Assembly (NCBI GenBank): GCA_017431755.1
Contig: JAFRKM010000089.1
Span: forward strand, 1-36,914
From: Clostridia bacterium
Lineage (GTDB): Bacteria; Bacillota; Clostridia; Oscillospirales; Acutalibacteraceae
Direction: 5' to 3'
Length of the DNA: 36,914 nucleotides
Shown: positions 7,905 to 15,683 of the stretch, piece by piece
How the letters are laid out: the number at the start of each line of letters is the position of its first letter
How positions within the stretch are numbered: position 1 is the first letter of the stretch
Translations under genes and position numbers: made by a program
Notes under the pieces: model-generated
Database searches by the model: none
What the model was told of the DNA's origin: nothing
The model's input: the letters and a program-made list of their open reading frames with translations, nothing else

Positions 7905-8861
7905 TTAGTTTTTTATGTTTTTTAGTTCATCACAAAGTTCCATCAGCCTTTCTTTAGATTTAGCCAGAAAAGCTTTTTTTCTGAATTCTGATGCTCTGTG
8001 AATATTTTTAATATACTGAGCAATGTGTTTTCTGGATTCTTTTATTCCTATTTCTTCTCCTTTATATATACATAATTTATGTATATGCATTTTCATTACT
8101 CGGATTTTTTCGTTTAGTGTTGGCATTACCTTGTGGCCTTCATTAATTTCTTTGAAAATCCAAGGATTTCCCATTGCGCCTCGCCCTACAGCGATCATAT
8201 CGCAATTTGTATATATCATCAGTTTGTTGGCAGTTTCGAAATTTGTTATATCTCCGTTGCCAATTACTGGTATTTTCACATTTTCTTTTACTTTTTTTAT
8301 TATTTCTAGGTCGCTTTTCCCGGCATATCCTTGCTCTTTTGTGCGGCCATGCACTGTTATAGCATCTGCACCGGAAAGTTCGCAAATTTGTGCCACTTCT
8401 ACTGCGTTTTTGTGATTTTTATCCCAGCCGGAGCGGATTTTTACTGTGACTGGAACAGGGGATATGCTTTTTGCTGTTTTAATAATTTCTCCGCAAAGTT
8501 TTGGTTCCTTCATTAGCGCAGATCCGGAATGTTCTTTAATTATTTTTTTTGCAGGGCATCCCATATTTATGTCTATTAGGTCAATTTTATCCATATAATT
8601 TTCAAGTAATTTTATACTTTTGTAAAAATCTTCTGGGCAATTTCCAAAAAGTTGAACTGCAAAAGGTTTTTCTTGTTTGCTATGGTTTATAAGAGAGTAT
8701 GTTTTATTACTTTTGTAAATTAAACCCTTGGCGCTTACCATTTCGCTTGTAAAATACGCTGCACCAAACATTGCACATATTTCTCTGAAAGCTCTGTCTG
8801 TAATTCCTGCCATTGGTGCAAGAGAGGCTATCCCTTTAATTTTAATATTTCCAATTTTCAT
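7905..8861 (-). CDS. dusB: tRNA-dihydrouridine synthase
   Basis: FMN-dependent enzyme that reduces uridines in the tRNA D-loop to dihydrouridine using NAD(P)H. The TIM-barrel signatures are present: LAPMAGITDRAFR near residue 14, DINMGCPAKK with the proposed catalytic Cys102, KIRSGWD, TVHGRTKEQGY, IPVIGNGDI and AVGRGAMGNPWIF. At 318 residues it is a full-length DusB-type enzyme. The start ATG is preceded by AAGGAAA. A promoter with an extended -10 lies upstream, divergent from alr. Firmicutes often have DusB near other housekeeping genes, so the neighbourhood is unremarkable. Confidence 0.93.
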   Translation of the reverse strand: MKIGNIKIKGIASLAPMAGITDRAFREICAMFGAAYFTSEMVSAKGLIYKSNKTYSLINHSKQEKPFAVQLFGNCPEDFYKSIKLLENYMDKIDLIDINMGCPAKKIIKEHSGSALMKEPKLCGEIIKTAKSISPVPVTVKIRSGWDKNHKNAVEVAQICELSGADAITVHGRTKEQGYAGKSDLEIIKKVKENVKIPVIGNGDITNFETANKLMIYTNCDMIAVGRGAMGNPWIFKEINEGHKVMPTLNEKIRVMKMHIHKLCIYKGEEIGIKESRKHIAQYIKNIHRASEFRKKAFLAKSKERLMELCDELKNIKN

Positions 8862-8900
8862 TTTGTTTCCTTAAGTAATTTTTATTAGTTATGTGTATTT

Positions 8901-8929
8901 ATTTTAACATGTTTATTTTTATTGTGCAA
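8901..8929 (-). promoter_or_regulatory. Promoter for dusB
   Basis: On the minus strand, TTGCAC (8924-8929), a 17-base spacer and TAAAAT (8901-8906), with TG one base before the -10, form a good sigma-A-type promoter 40 bases upstream of dusB. Confidence 0.55.
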
Positions 8930-8950
8930 ACACTCTTTTAATATTTATTC

Positions 8951-8964
8951 ATTTGTGGTATAAC
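8951..8964 (+). promoter_or_regulatory. Promoter for alr (extended -10)
   Basis: TATAAC (8959-8964) preceded by TGG gives an extended -10; no good -35 is visible. The 14-base word ATTTGTGGTATAAC differs by one base from the word upstream of mreB at 656-669. It lies about 40 bases before the alr start. Confidence 0.5.
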
Positions 8965-9005
8965 ATAAGTATAGTTTGTTATTTTGTAAAAGATAGGTGA
9001 TTTTA

Positions 9006-10190
9006 ATGGAAAAATTTTCAAAAAGAACATGGGCACAGGTGGATTTGAATGCTATTAGATATAATTTTAATAACATAAAAAACAAATTATCTAAAGAAAC
9101 AAAAATACTGTGCGTTTTAAAAGCAGATGCTTATGGTCATGGAGCAGAATTTTTGGTAAAAGAATACGAGCGTTTAGGTGCAGATTACTATGGCGTTTCT
9201 AATTTGGATGAGGCGCTTCAACTTAGAAAGGCTGGGGCTAAAAAGCCAATACTTATTTTTGGATATACTCCACCAGAAATGGCAGAAACTTTAAGTAAAG
9301 AAAATGTTTCTCAGGCGCTTTTTTCTTTGGATTATGCAAAAGAGCTTTATAATGAATGTAAGGATAAAAATATAAAAGTAAAAGTACATCTTAAAATTGA
9401 TACAGGAATGAGCAGAATAGGTTTTTTCTGTCAAGATGATGAAGATATAAGTAAATCTATAAAAGAAATTGAAAAAATTCATAAAGATATGCCGCTTCTT
9501 GATATGGAAGGAATATTTACTCATTTTTCAGTTTCAGATGATGTTACAAATAATAGAGAATATACGATTTATCAATTTAATAATTTTAAAAAAGTTATTT
9601 CTAAACTTGAAGAAATAGGAATAAAAATACCACTAAAACATTGTTGTAATAGCGGTGGAATAATAAGTTTTCCGGAAATGCATTTAAATATGGTTCGAGC
9701 AGGCATAATACTTTACGGACTTTATCCATCAAAAGAAACTTTGGGTAAAATAGATTTGAAACCAGCTATGGAATTAAAAGCTGTAGTTTCTCAAGTTAAA
9801 GAAATACCTAAAAATACAAGTCTTAGTTACGGCAGGACGTTTATTTCAGGAGATAAAATGAGAATAGCTTCAGTAACAATTGGTTATGCAGATGGTTATT
9901 CGTTGCGTTTTTCGAATAATTCGGAGGTTCTTGTGAAAGGAAAGCGTGCCAAAATTGTGGGAAGAGTTTGTATGGATCAAATGATGATTGATATTACGGA
10001 CATTGAAGATGTAAAAAGTGGTGATGAGGTTACGGTATTTGGTTATGACGGTCAGGAAAAAATATCAGTTGATGATTTAGCGGGCAAAATAGGTACTATA
10101 AATTATGAAATAGTTTGTTTAATTGGAAAAAGAGTGCCTAGAATATATATAAATAATGGAAAAGTCGAAGGTAAAATATCTTATTTATAA
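9006..10190 (+). CDS. alr: Alanine racemase
   Basis: PLP enzyme interconverting L- and D-alanine, supplying D-Ala for peptidoglycan. The PLP lysine is K39 in VLKADAYGHG and the second catalytic base is Y275 in LSYGRTF. MVRAGIILYGLYP and the C-terminal VCMDQMMIDIT are also family signatures. The 394-residue length is normal. I choose ATG 9006 because AGGTGA sits 5 bases upstream; a GTG at 8997 in frame overlaps that ribosome site. It has its own promoter and is followed after 99 bases by an anti-sigma-factor pair with a separate promoter. Confidence 0.96.
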   Translation: MEKFSKRTWAQVDLNAIRYNFNNIKNKLSKETKILCVLKADAYGHGAEFLVKEYERLGADYYGVSNLDEALQLRKAGAKKPILIFGYTPPEMAETLSKENVSQALFSLDYAKELYNECKDKNIKVKVHLKIDTGMSRIGFFCQDDEDISKSIKEIEKIHKDMPLLDMEGIFTHFSVSDDVTNNREYTIYQFNNFKKVISKLEEIGIKIPLKHCCNSGGIISFPEMHLNMVRAGIILYGLYPSKETLGKIDLKPAMELKAVVSQVKEIPKNTSLSYGRTFISGDKMRIASVTIGYADGYSLRFSNNSEVLVKGKRAKIVGRVCMDQMMIDITDIEDVKSGDEVTVFGYDGQEKISVDDLAGKIGTINYEIVCLIGKRVPRIYINNGKVEGKISYL

Positions 10191-10216
10191 AAAATAGTGA
10201 AAAAATAATTCTTTTA

Positions 10217-10225
10217 TGATATAAT
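10217..10225 (+). promoter_or_regulatory. Extended -10 promoter for anti-sigma pair
   Basis: TGATATAAT (10217-10225) is a full extended -10; the -35 position reads GTGAAA (10197-10202). Transcription would begin near 10232, which argues that translation of the next gene begins at TTG 10290 and not at TTG 10233. Confidence 0.5.
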
Positions 10226-10289
10226 AATAGTATTGATTTTTAAAATGTTTAAAAAACTGTTGATTTTGTTAAAAAGGGCTGATAAAAAA

Positions 10290-10706
10290 TTGGATGATAC
10301 AATTAAAATTTTAGCAGCAACTCAAAATTGGAGAAAAGTATATGATTTTTTGAATTTGCGGCTAAAAAATAGTAAAGTCAGCTATAGTGATGCATCGCGT
10401 ATATTGCTTGCCAGTGAAGAAATATTTGTTAATATTTCAAACTATGCTTATAAAGAAAAAAAAGGCGATGTTATTATAAATTTTGTTTGCAGTAATAGTT
10501 CGCCGGTTGTGGTAGAAATAAAATTTACTGATGAAGGAGTTAAATTTGATCCAACAAAAGTAAAAATGCCGGATGTGAGCCTTGATTTAAATCAAAGAAA
10601 AATTGGTGGATTGGGATTGTTTATAGTAAACAAAGTTATGAATAAAGTGGAATATAAGTATGAAAATAGCAGCAATAATTTAATAATTACCAAAATTATT
10701 AAATAA
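10290..10706 (+). CDS. RsbW/SpoIIAB-like anti-sigma factor serine kinase
   Basis: A GHKL-fold ATPase of the RsbW type (HATPase_c_2). In this family the protein either sequesters a sigma factor or phosphorylates a STAS-domain antagonist. The N-box is seen in ASEEIFVNISNYAY, the G1 box in DEGVKFDP and the G2 box in GGLGLFIV, so ATP binding should be intact. The frame is open from TTG 10233, but the promoter -10 at 10220 leaves almost no leader for it. TTG 10290, with AAAGGGCT 9 bases upstream, gives about 138 residues, the usual length. A STAS antagonist follows after 21 bases. No sigma-factor gene is in the window, so the target is unknown; it could be a non-sigma partner-switching system. Confidence 0.85.
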   Translation: MDDTIKILAATQNWRKVYDFLNLRLKNSKVSYSDASRILLASEEIFVNISNYAYKEKKGDVIINFVCSNSSPVVVEIKFTDEGVKFDPTKVKMPDVSLDLNQRKIGGLGLFIVNKVMNKVEYKYENSSNNLIITKIIK

Positions 10707-10727
10707 GTATAGAAGGAGGAAAAAGAT

Positions 10728-11039
10728 ATGACATTCAAAAAAATGCAAAAAGGTAATACGGTAACTTGTGTAATTGAGGGTAGAATAGACACTCAGTCGT
10801 CACCAGATTTGCAAGTGGAGTTTGAAAAAGTACTTAATGAAGAAATAAAAAAATTTGTGCTAGATTTTGAAAAGGTTAATTATTTAAGTAGCGCGGGGCT
10901 TAGAGTAATACTTTGGTTGCAAAAGAAAGTTTCAGCAATGGATGAAGGATATATAGAAGTAATTAACGCTAATGATGAAGTTTTTGAAGTTTTTGATATG
11001 ACAGGTTTTACAGATTTTTTACCAGTAAATGCAAATTAA
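10728..11039 (+). CDS. STAS-domain anti-sigma factor antagonist
   Basis: A 103-residue single STAS domain of the SpoIIAA/RsbV type. Such proteins are switched by phosphorylation of a serine by their partner kinase and release the kinase's target when dephosphorylated. The phospho-site region reads VNYLSSAGLRVIL, with serines at the expected position. GRIDTQSSPDL near the N-terminus is the conserved beta strand and turn. AGGAGGAAA precedes the ATG. It forms a two-gene unit with the upstream kinase, closed by the terminator at 11059-11085. It lies directly before the contractile-injection operon, but the terminator separates the two, so a functional link is only suggested by proximity. Confidence 0.9.
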   Translation: MTFKKMQKGNTVTCVIEGRIDTQSSPDLQVEFEKVLNEEIKKFVLDFEKVNYLSSAGLRVILWLQKKVSAMDEGYIEVINANDEVFEVFDMTGFTDFLPVNAN

Positions 11040-11058
11040 AAAATATAATTAAAAAGAT

Positions 11059-11085
11059 AAGCACGCTGTTTGGCGTGCTTTTATT
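11059..11085 (+). terminator. Rho-independent terminator
   Basis: AAGCACGC (11059-11066), loop TGTTTG and GCGTGCTT (11073-11080) form a perfect 8-bp stem followed by TTATT. It closes the kinase-STAS transcript. The 225 bases from here to 11310 hold no gene, only a weak promoter candidate. Confidence 0.85.
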
Positions 11086-11171
11086 AAATTTAATTTTTGC
11101 ATTATAGACTAGAAATAATATTTAAAAATTTTAAGAAAATAATAATCTTATAACTTTCATAAATTCAGATT

Positions 11172-11200
11172 TTATCACAGAAAATAGAGTTTAATATAAT
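11172..11200 (+). promoter_or_regulatory. Candidate promoter of the contractile-injection operon
   Basis: TTATCA (11172-11177), 17 bases and TATAAT (11195-11200). The -35 is poor and the region is very A+T-rich; another TATAAA lies at 11274. This is the best candidate for the operon starting at 11311, but it is weak. Confidence 0.35.
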
Positions 11201-11310
11201 TATTCTAGCATTTTGTAAATAAAATCTAAAAATTTATATTGCAAAAAAAAACATTTCGTGAGAAAATAAACATTATAAATAGTTATGGTTAGGAGGAGGA
11301 AATAATTTTT

Positions 11311-12522
11311 ATGAATAAGATAAAAAATTTTTTCTATAAGCTAAGTAAAAACATTTTGTTTGTAACTATCATATTTGCTACAGTAATTTTAACTGTGTAT
11401 ACCATTACTGAAGCTATAGACAGTTCTTCTACAAATAGCAGTACTAATAATAGTAAAACTTCAGACGGTAATGGGTCTGCACAAAATAATCTTGAGGATA
11501 CTGAGATAGACAAAATTGTGGAAGATTTGAAAGTTTCTGGCAATATTGACAATATACTGGAAAAACTTGATGAAATTATTTACCGTGCGCAACTTTCCGG
11601 TAATTCTAAACTTCAAGAATATGCTACAAATATGAAGAAAAAATATGAACTTCAAAAAGAATTAGACAGTGTAAATGGTTTAATAAGTGCCATGAAAAAG
11701 AAGAACTCTTCTATTGCAGATGTAGATACCCAAGTTACTAAAATTCTTTCCGTTTCTACTATAGTGGAAGATTTACGTGGTGCAGTTTCAGATGAGTGCC
11801 TTTTTATACTGGAATCTTTAGATGAAGAAAAAGTGAAAAATTTGCAAGAGCTTATGAGTGAAGTTGAAACTGTTTTTGATTTAAAAGATATTTCCTCCTT
11901 TACTGTTCAACAAAGAAGTCTTTTGGATATTTTATTTTTAAGTAAACTTATAGAAGATGATATGATTGATAACGAAAGACTTGATTTAGCTAAAAATACA
12001 ATTTCTGTTGCAATTACGATACTTGAATCTTATGAAAAACAAAATTATATTCCAGCCGAGTACACTAAGTTAGTTGATGACTCAGACGATTTTTCAAAAA
12101 CCGGAAACAAGGCATTTTCTGTGTTACCAGAGCAGGTTGTATTTTTGGGTGGATACTTTACAATGAAACATGCTCCTATTATGTACGATGGACATATTTT
12201 AGTTGCTGTTGAGGATTTATATCAATATATAGATTCAGATATAGAATATATGTATAATAACGCGACAATGGTTATTACATCTCCTGGTAAGACTTTAGAA
12301 ATTGAAAGTGGTAAAAATCAAGCGTATTTAAATGATGAGCCAAGGAATATTCCTGTTCCGATTCTTAATTATAATGATGTTATTTATATGTCAGCAGAGT
12401 TTTTTGCCGAATGTAATGATATATCTTATAAATATGTTGCGGATAGTGAGTTTTTAGTTCTTTATTATAATCTTGTACAACTTAAAAATCCTTCTGTTCC
12501 AAATCAAATTCATAAAGATTAA
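11311..12522 (+). CDS. Membrane-anchored protein with copper-amine-oxidase-N-like domain
   Basis: A 403-residue protein with one N-terminal membrane segment (about residues 14-32), a Ser/Asn/Thr-rich linker (about 36-60), a charged helical region (about 60-250) and a C-terminal domain (about 275-390). The last resembles the copper amine oxidase N-terminal-like domain common in Firmicutes exported proteins: a FTMKHAPIMYDGHILVAVEDL block followed by a second PILNYNDVIYMSAEFFAE block. I infer it is anchored in the membrane with its domains outside. GGAGGAGG lies upstream of the ATG. It is the first gene of a six-gene operon with eCIS parts and sits only 19 bases before the Pvc16-like gene. It could anchor the system at the cell surface, which is inference; no such role is known for this domain. 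Confidence 0.78.
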   Translation: MNKIKNFFYKLSKNILFVTIIFATVILTVYTITEAIDSSSTNSSTNNSKTSDGNGSAQNNLEDTEIDKIVEDLKVSGNIDNILEKLDEIIYRAQLSGNSKLQEYATNMKKKYELQKELDSVNGLISAMKKKNSSIADVDTQVTKILSVSTIVEDLRGAVSDECLFILESLDEEKVKNLQELMSEVETVFDLKDISSFTVQQRSLLDILFLSKLIEDDMIDNERLDLAKNTISVAITILESYEKQNYIPAEYTKLVDDSDDFSKTGNKAFSVLPEQVVFLGGYFTMKHAPIMYDGHILVAVEDLYQYIDSDIEYMYNNATMVITSPGKTLEIESGKNQAYLNDEPRNIPVPILNYNDVIYMSAEFFAECNDISYKYVADSEFLVLYYNLVQLKNPSVPNQIHKD

Positions 12523-12541
12523 AATTGGAGGAATAAAATAA

Positions 12542-13510
12542 ATGGCTAAATATACTATAATTGCCGATATAGGTAAAGGATTAATCAGTTTGCTAAGAGA
12601 TAAACTTGTTCCTGATGTTGTTGATAAAGCAGAAAGTATAGGAATTTGCGATCCAAAAGAACGTGGTGATTATATTGTAGGGATTCATCCGTACGATATA
12701 AAAGAAGATACTAGTGGTCGTGGACAAGATCCTGTACCTATGGCTGATGGGACTGTGGCTGACCCGCCAGCAATGATGGAGCTTTATTATGTGATTTCTG
12801 TAAATAGTAAAGCTGAGTTAGAATCTAAAGCACTAGACGAAGCTAAAATTATTGGAAAGATAATCCAGGTTTTTAAAGATAATCCAACTATTCCTGCAAG
12901 ATATATGCCAAGCAATGTTGGTGCACCGATAGAAACTGTTCCGGTTTCTATGCTTCCGCTTAATATGGAAGAAAAAGTTAAAGTTTGGACTATGTTTGGT
13001 GAATCATATAAATTATCTGTGTTTTACGTTATTGGACCAATAGCAATAGATTCTGAAAAAATGCATAAACCCAAAAAGAGAGTTGAAACTATTCATTTGG
13101 ATAGCCATCAATATAAGCATAAAAAAGTTCTTGAATTTGCAACTTTTATTAAAGAAGAAGATATTGATGATGAATATACTAGTCGACCTGATGAGGACGA
13201 AGATGAAGATGAAGACAGCTTTGGGGACGATAGTTTTGGTGATGATGAAGATAGTTTCGGAGAAAGTGATGAAACAAGTAATGAAGACGGCATGGGTGGA
13301 GACGAAGAAATGAATGAAGATGAAGATATGGGTGATAGTGAAGAAACCAGTAGCGATAATGATGATTTTTCCTATGACGAAGAATTAGCTAATGAAGATT
13401 TAGATGAAGATTCAGATAAAAGCTATGATGAAGAAGAGTTACCTGCGGATGAAGAAACTAGTGAAGGCGAAGGTGATACTGAAGAAATAACCTTTAAATC
13501 AGGGGAATAA
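12542..13510 (+). CDS. eCIS cap-like protein (Pvc16/Afp16, DUF4255) with acidic tail
   Basis: The first ~190 of 322 residues match the Pvc16 N-terminal/DUF4255 family, which terminates or caps the tube-sheath in extracellular contractile injection systems. Key spans are PPAMMELYYVISV, the helix around ALDEAKIIGKIIQVFKDNP, and the end LNMEEKVKVWTMFGESYKLSVFYVIGPI. From about residue 205 to the end the protein is almost entirely Asp/Glu/Ser/Gly, with three copies of a DSFG word (DSFGDDSFGDDEDSFGE), predicted to be disordered. The tail is unlike the short family members I know. GGAGG lies before the ATG. It is second in the operon; the PAAR-like and ATPase genes downstream support the eCIS assignment. 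Confidence 0.85.
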   Translation: MAKYTIIADIGKGLISLLRDKLVPDVVDKAESIGICDPKERGDYIVGIHPYDIKEDTSGRGQDPVPMADGTVADPPAMMELYYVISVNSKAELESKALDEAKIIGKIIQVFKDNPTIPARYMPSNVGAPIETVPVSMLPLNMEEKVKVWTMFGESYKLSVFYVIGPIAIDSEKMHKPKKRVETIHLDSHQYKHKKVLEFATFIKEEDIDDEYTSRPDEDEDEDEDSFGDDSFGDDEDSFGESDETSNEDGMGGDEEMNEDEDMGDSEETSSDNDDFSYDEELANEDLDEDSDKSYDEEELPADEETSEGEGDTEEITFKSGE

Positions 13511-13534
13511 TTTAAATTTTAGGAGAAAAAAACA

Positions 13535-14443
13535 ATGGGAGTAACTGATATTTTTAAAAACAGCAATGAAAAGAAGCTTATGGATAGATTCATGGAAGTG
13601 GATGTTGATAAAATAAATGATGAAATGAATATTTATAGTCAATACGAACGCATGAGGCAAACTTGGAGCTATGAAGGAAAAAGTGGTTTATACCATAAAA
13701 TGAAAAAAGGTGAAGATATTAGGGATGATATTGACAATATTAAAAAAGATAAAGGTTACCATATTATTTTTACGAAAGAAATATATAAGCGATATATCAA
13801 TTATTTAAATTATTTTAAAGAAAATTATTCAAAAAAAGGTAGATCTGATAGTTTTAATGAATATGAAAAAAATTTTAAAGTTTTTGTAAATTCTGGAAGC
13901 CTTTTTTTGAAAGATTTTAAAGTTTACAAAAATTATTTGGAATTTGTTTTAAAAAATAAAAATGTTACACAAAAGGAACAGATGGGCATTATTAGGTTAA
14001 TTTCGAATATAAAATCACAATTAAAGAATATTGATACTAGTATAAAAAAATTAGAAGAAATAATATTGAAAAGTGATTTAGAATTAAACACAAATAAGGA
14101 CTATTATTTGAAGATAGAAGAAGTGCAAAACTGGCTGTATGGAGAAAATAATTTTTATAACAAAGGTCTTCAAAAAATTTTTAATGACTACAAAGATATT
14201 TATGATTTAATAATGAAATGTAATAAAGACAAATTTTTAGCTTGTGTTTATAAGTATATAAAAAACAAAAAACTGAAATCATTAGAGCAAGAGCTTAGGT
14301 GTATACCTGTGAATAAGATTGAGCCATTAGTAAAAATAACAGTAGAAATGTTTGGTAGGGGTAATAGATATGAAAAAAAATTTGTAGAATTAATGGATGT
14401 TTTAAATAATGATTTAACCCCTAAGTTGGTGAATCTTAAATAA
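13535..14443 (+). CDS. Unrecognised helical protein in eCIS operon
   Basis: I do not recognise this 302-residue protein. It is rich in Lys, Asn, Tyr and Glu, has no signal peptide or membrane segment, and looks mostly alpha-helical, with heptad-like stretches around residues 140-190 (IIRLISNIKSQLKNIDTSIK). No catalytic motif is evident. AGGAG precedes the ATG. The gene is 24 bases after the Pvc16-like gene and 38 before the carboxypeptidase-regulatory-like gene, so it is almost certainly co-transcribed with injection-system parts. Possible roles are a structural accessory, a chaperone or a cargo protein; the sequence does not decide. It is not a sheath or tube protein by any feature I can see. 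Confidence 0.75.
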   Translation: MGVTDIFKNSNEKKLMDRFMEVDVDKINDEMNIYSQYERMRQTWSYEGKSGLYHKMKKGEDIRDDIDNIKKDKGYHIIFTKEIYKRYINYLNYFKENYSKKGRSDSFNEYEKNFKVFVNSGSLFLKDFKVYKNYLEFVLKNKNVTQKEQMGIIRLISNIKSQLKNIDTSIKKLEEIILKSDLELNTNKDYYLKIEEVQNWLYGENNFYNKGLQKIFNDYKDIYDLIMKCNKDKFLACVYKYIKNKKLKSLEQELRCIPVNKIEPLVKITVEMFGRGNRYEKKFVELMDVLNNDLTPKLVNLK

Positions 14444-14481
14444 TATTAGGTATTATATATATTTAAAAGGTGGGTTAGAGT

Positions 14482-15270
14482 ATGCGTGTAATTCATAGGG
14501 CAGCGCTGGTGTTTATGCTTAAAGATATTTATTCTAAAATGCCAATTACAAATGCTGTTATTTTGTGTAACGGCAAGCAAAATCCGTATACAAGAAAAAA
14601 AGACGGGTATTATGTTTTTTCTAATCTTTATCCTATGGATTATGAAATAAGCATTAGTGCCAAAGGATATATCGATCTTAATTTTAATGTTACTTTGCGA
14701 GAAAATGAAACGCAGGTGCATAATTATGATATGTCTTATAGTGTGGATAATGAAAGTCTAACTCATTTAACAAAGTTTGAGATAACTGTTTCTCATAAAA
14801 AAGAAAGGTTAAAAGATACGGAAGTAAAACTTGTGCTTAAAAACGAAGCTAAATTTATGAAAGTTATAGAAGCAGCACAGGCCGGCACAGATGAATTAAA
14901 ACTTAATTTAGATATGATGCCATCGCTTATTGGTCAAAATTATATTTATGAATTTAAAAAGCAAAAAAATGAATTTTTTATTTGGGGATATGATAATGAA
15001 AAGAAAGTGTATACTCTTAAAAATCCTCTTGAAAACGATATAGAACCTGGTGGAAAAGTCTATCCATTTTGGAATTTAAAAACAGATTCTTTAGGTAGAA
15101 TTACAATGCCGATTATTAGCCAGTTTATGACGGAAAGTAATGTTGATTTTGAAATTATTGCACCGGATGGACTTTCCTCTAAATTTTCGGCAGACCTTAC
15201 TAGTTTGTCAGAGTCAGATAAGGTTATTTATTTAAAAGCAGGCCTTAGAAAAAAAGCTAATAAAAATTAA
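14482..15270 (+). CDS. Carboxypeptidase-regulatory-like beta-sandwich protein in eCIS operon
   Basis: The first ~90 residues resemble a carboxypeptidase regulatory-like (CNA-B/transthyretin-like) domain: a strand with PITNAVILCNGKQ, then DGYYVFSNLYPMDYEISISAKGYIDLNFNVTL, which is the usual 'nodule, sweeten, extend' strand order. A second region (about 95-260) has no clear family. No signal peptide is present. In eCIS loci such domains are known next to or fused with DUF4255 cap proteins, which agrees with the Pvc16-like gene two positions upstream. AAGGTGG lies 9 bases before the ATG. It may be a surface or fibre-like part of the particle; this is inference. Confidence 0.72.
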   Translation: MRVIHRAALVFMLKDIYSKMPITNAVILCNGKQNPYTRKKDGYYVFSNLYPMDYEISISAKGYIDLNFNVTLRENETQVHNYDMSYSVDNESLTHLTKFEITVSHKKERLKDTEVKLVLKNEAKFMKVIEAAQAGTDELKLNLDMMPSLIGQNYIYEFKKQKNEFFIWGYDNEKKVYTLKNPLENDIEPGGKVYPFWNLKTDSLGRITMPIISQFMTESNVDFEIIAPDGLSSKFSADLTSLSESDKVIYLKAGLRKKANKN

Positions 15271-15292
15271 TTAAAAAGGGAGCAAAAAAGTT

Positions 15293-15664
15293 ATGGGAAT
15301 TTTGGTTGGAATGGGTGCACAGTGTATGTGTACAATGGGATTAACACCCGCACCGCTTATGATTTTGCCTCAAAAGAAAGCTTTTGCAGAAAATAAACCT
15401 ATTGCCACAATTCAAGATAACAAACCTATGGTTAATATTTTGCCTTTTGGGATGTGTAAATCCCTAGGCAATCCCGGTGTTAAACCGCCTGTTATGCCAC
15501 AAGCACCGTGTATTCCTAATACTGCTGCACCATGGATGCCAGGATCTCCAACAGTTCTTGTTGGTAATGTGCCAGCGCTTAATAATAGTTGCAAACTTAT
15601 TTGCAATTACGGCGGAGTGATTTCTATTATGAATCCCGGAATAACTAAAGTTATGGTAAAATAA
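15293..15664 (+). CDS. PAAR-like spike-tip protein (DUF4280 family)
   Basis: A 123-residue Gly/Pro/Cys-rich protein of the DUF4280 PAAR-like family, which caps the spike of contractile injection systems. Seen in order: MGAQCMCTMG, APLMILP, IATIQDNKPMVNILPFGMC, the NPGV motif, MPQAPCIPNT, PWMPGSPTVLVGNVPALNNSCKLICNYGGVISI. The repeated Cys (about residues 11, 13, 55, 73, 101, 105) could bind metal at the tip, as in PAAR folds. Length is typical for the free-standing form and no effector domain is fused. AAAGGGAGC precedes the ATG. It lies 22 bases after the previous gene and 19 before the ATPase. This is the strongest marker of a contractile system in the window. Confidence 0.9.
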   Translation: MGILVGMGAQCMCTMGLTPAPLMILPQKKAFAENKPIATIQDNKPMVNILPFGMCKSLGNPGVKPPVMPQAPCIPNTAAPWMPGSPTVLVGNVPALNNSCKLICNYGGVISIMNPGITKVMVK

Positions 15665-15683
15665 TTTTTTAAAGGAATATATT

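Noticed and set aside
10233..10289. Longer anti-sigma kinase starting at TTG 10233
   Set aside because: A perfect extended -10 at 10217-10225 would place transcription start at or just before it, and there is no ribosome site.
13108..13293. Serine-rich open frame on the minus strand under the acidic tail of the Pvc16-like gene
   Set aside because: It is the complement of Asp/Glu codon runs, has no ribosome site, and the plus-strand gene is well supported.
13535..14443. Sheath or tube protein of the contractile system
   Set aside because: No sheath or tube motif is visible and the predicted helical, lysine-rich composition does not fit these beta-rich proteins.
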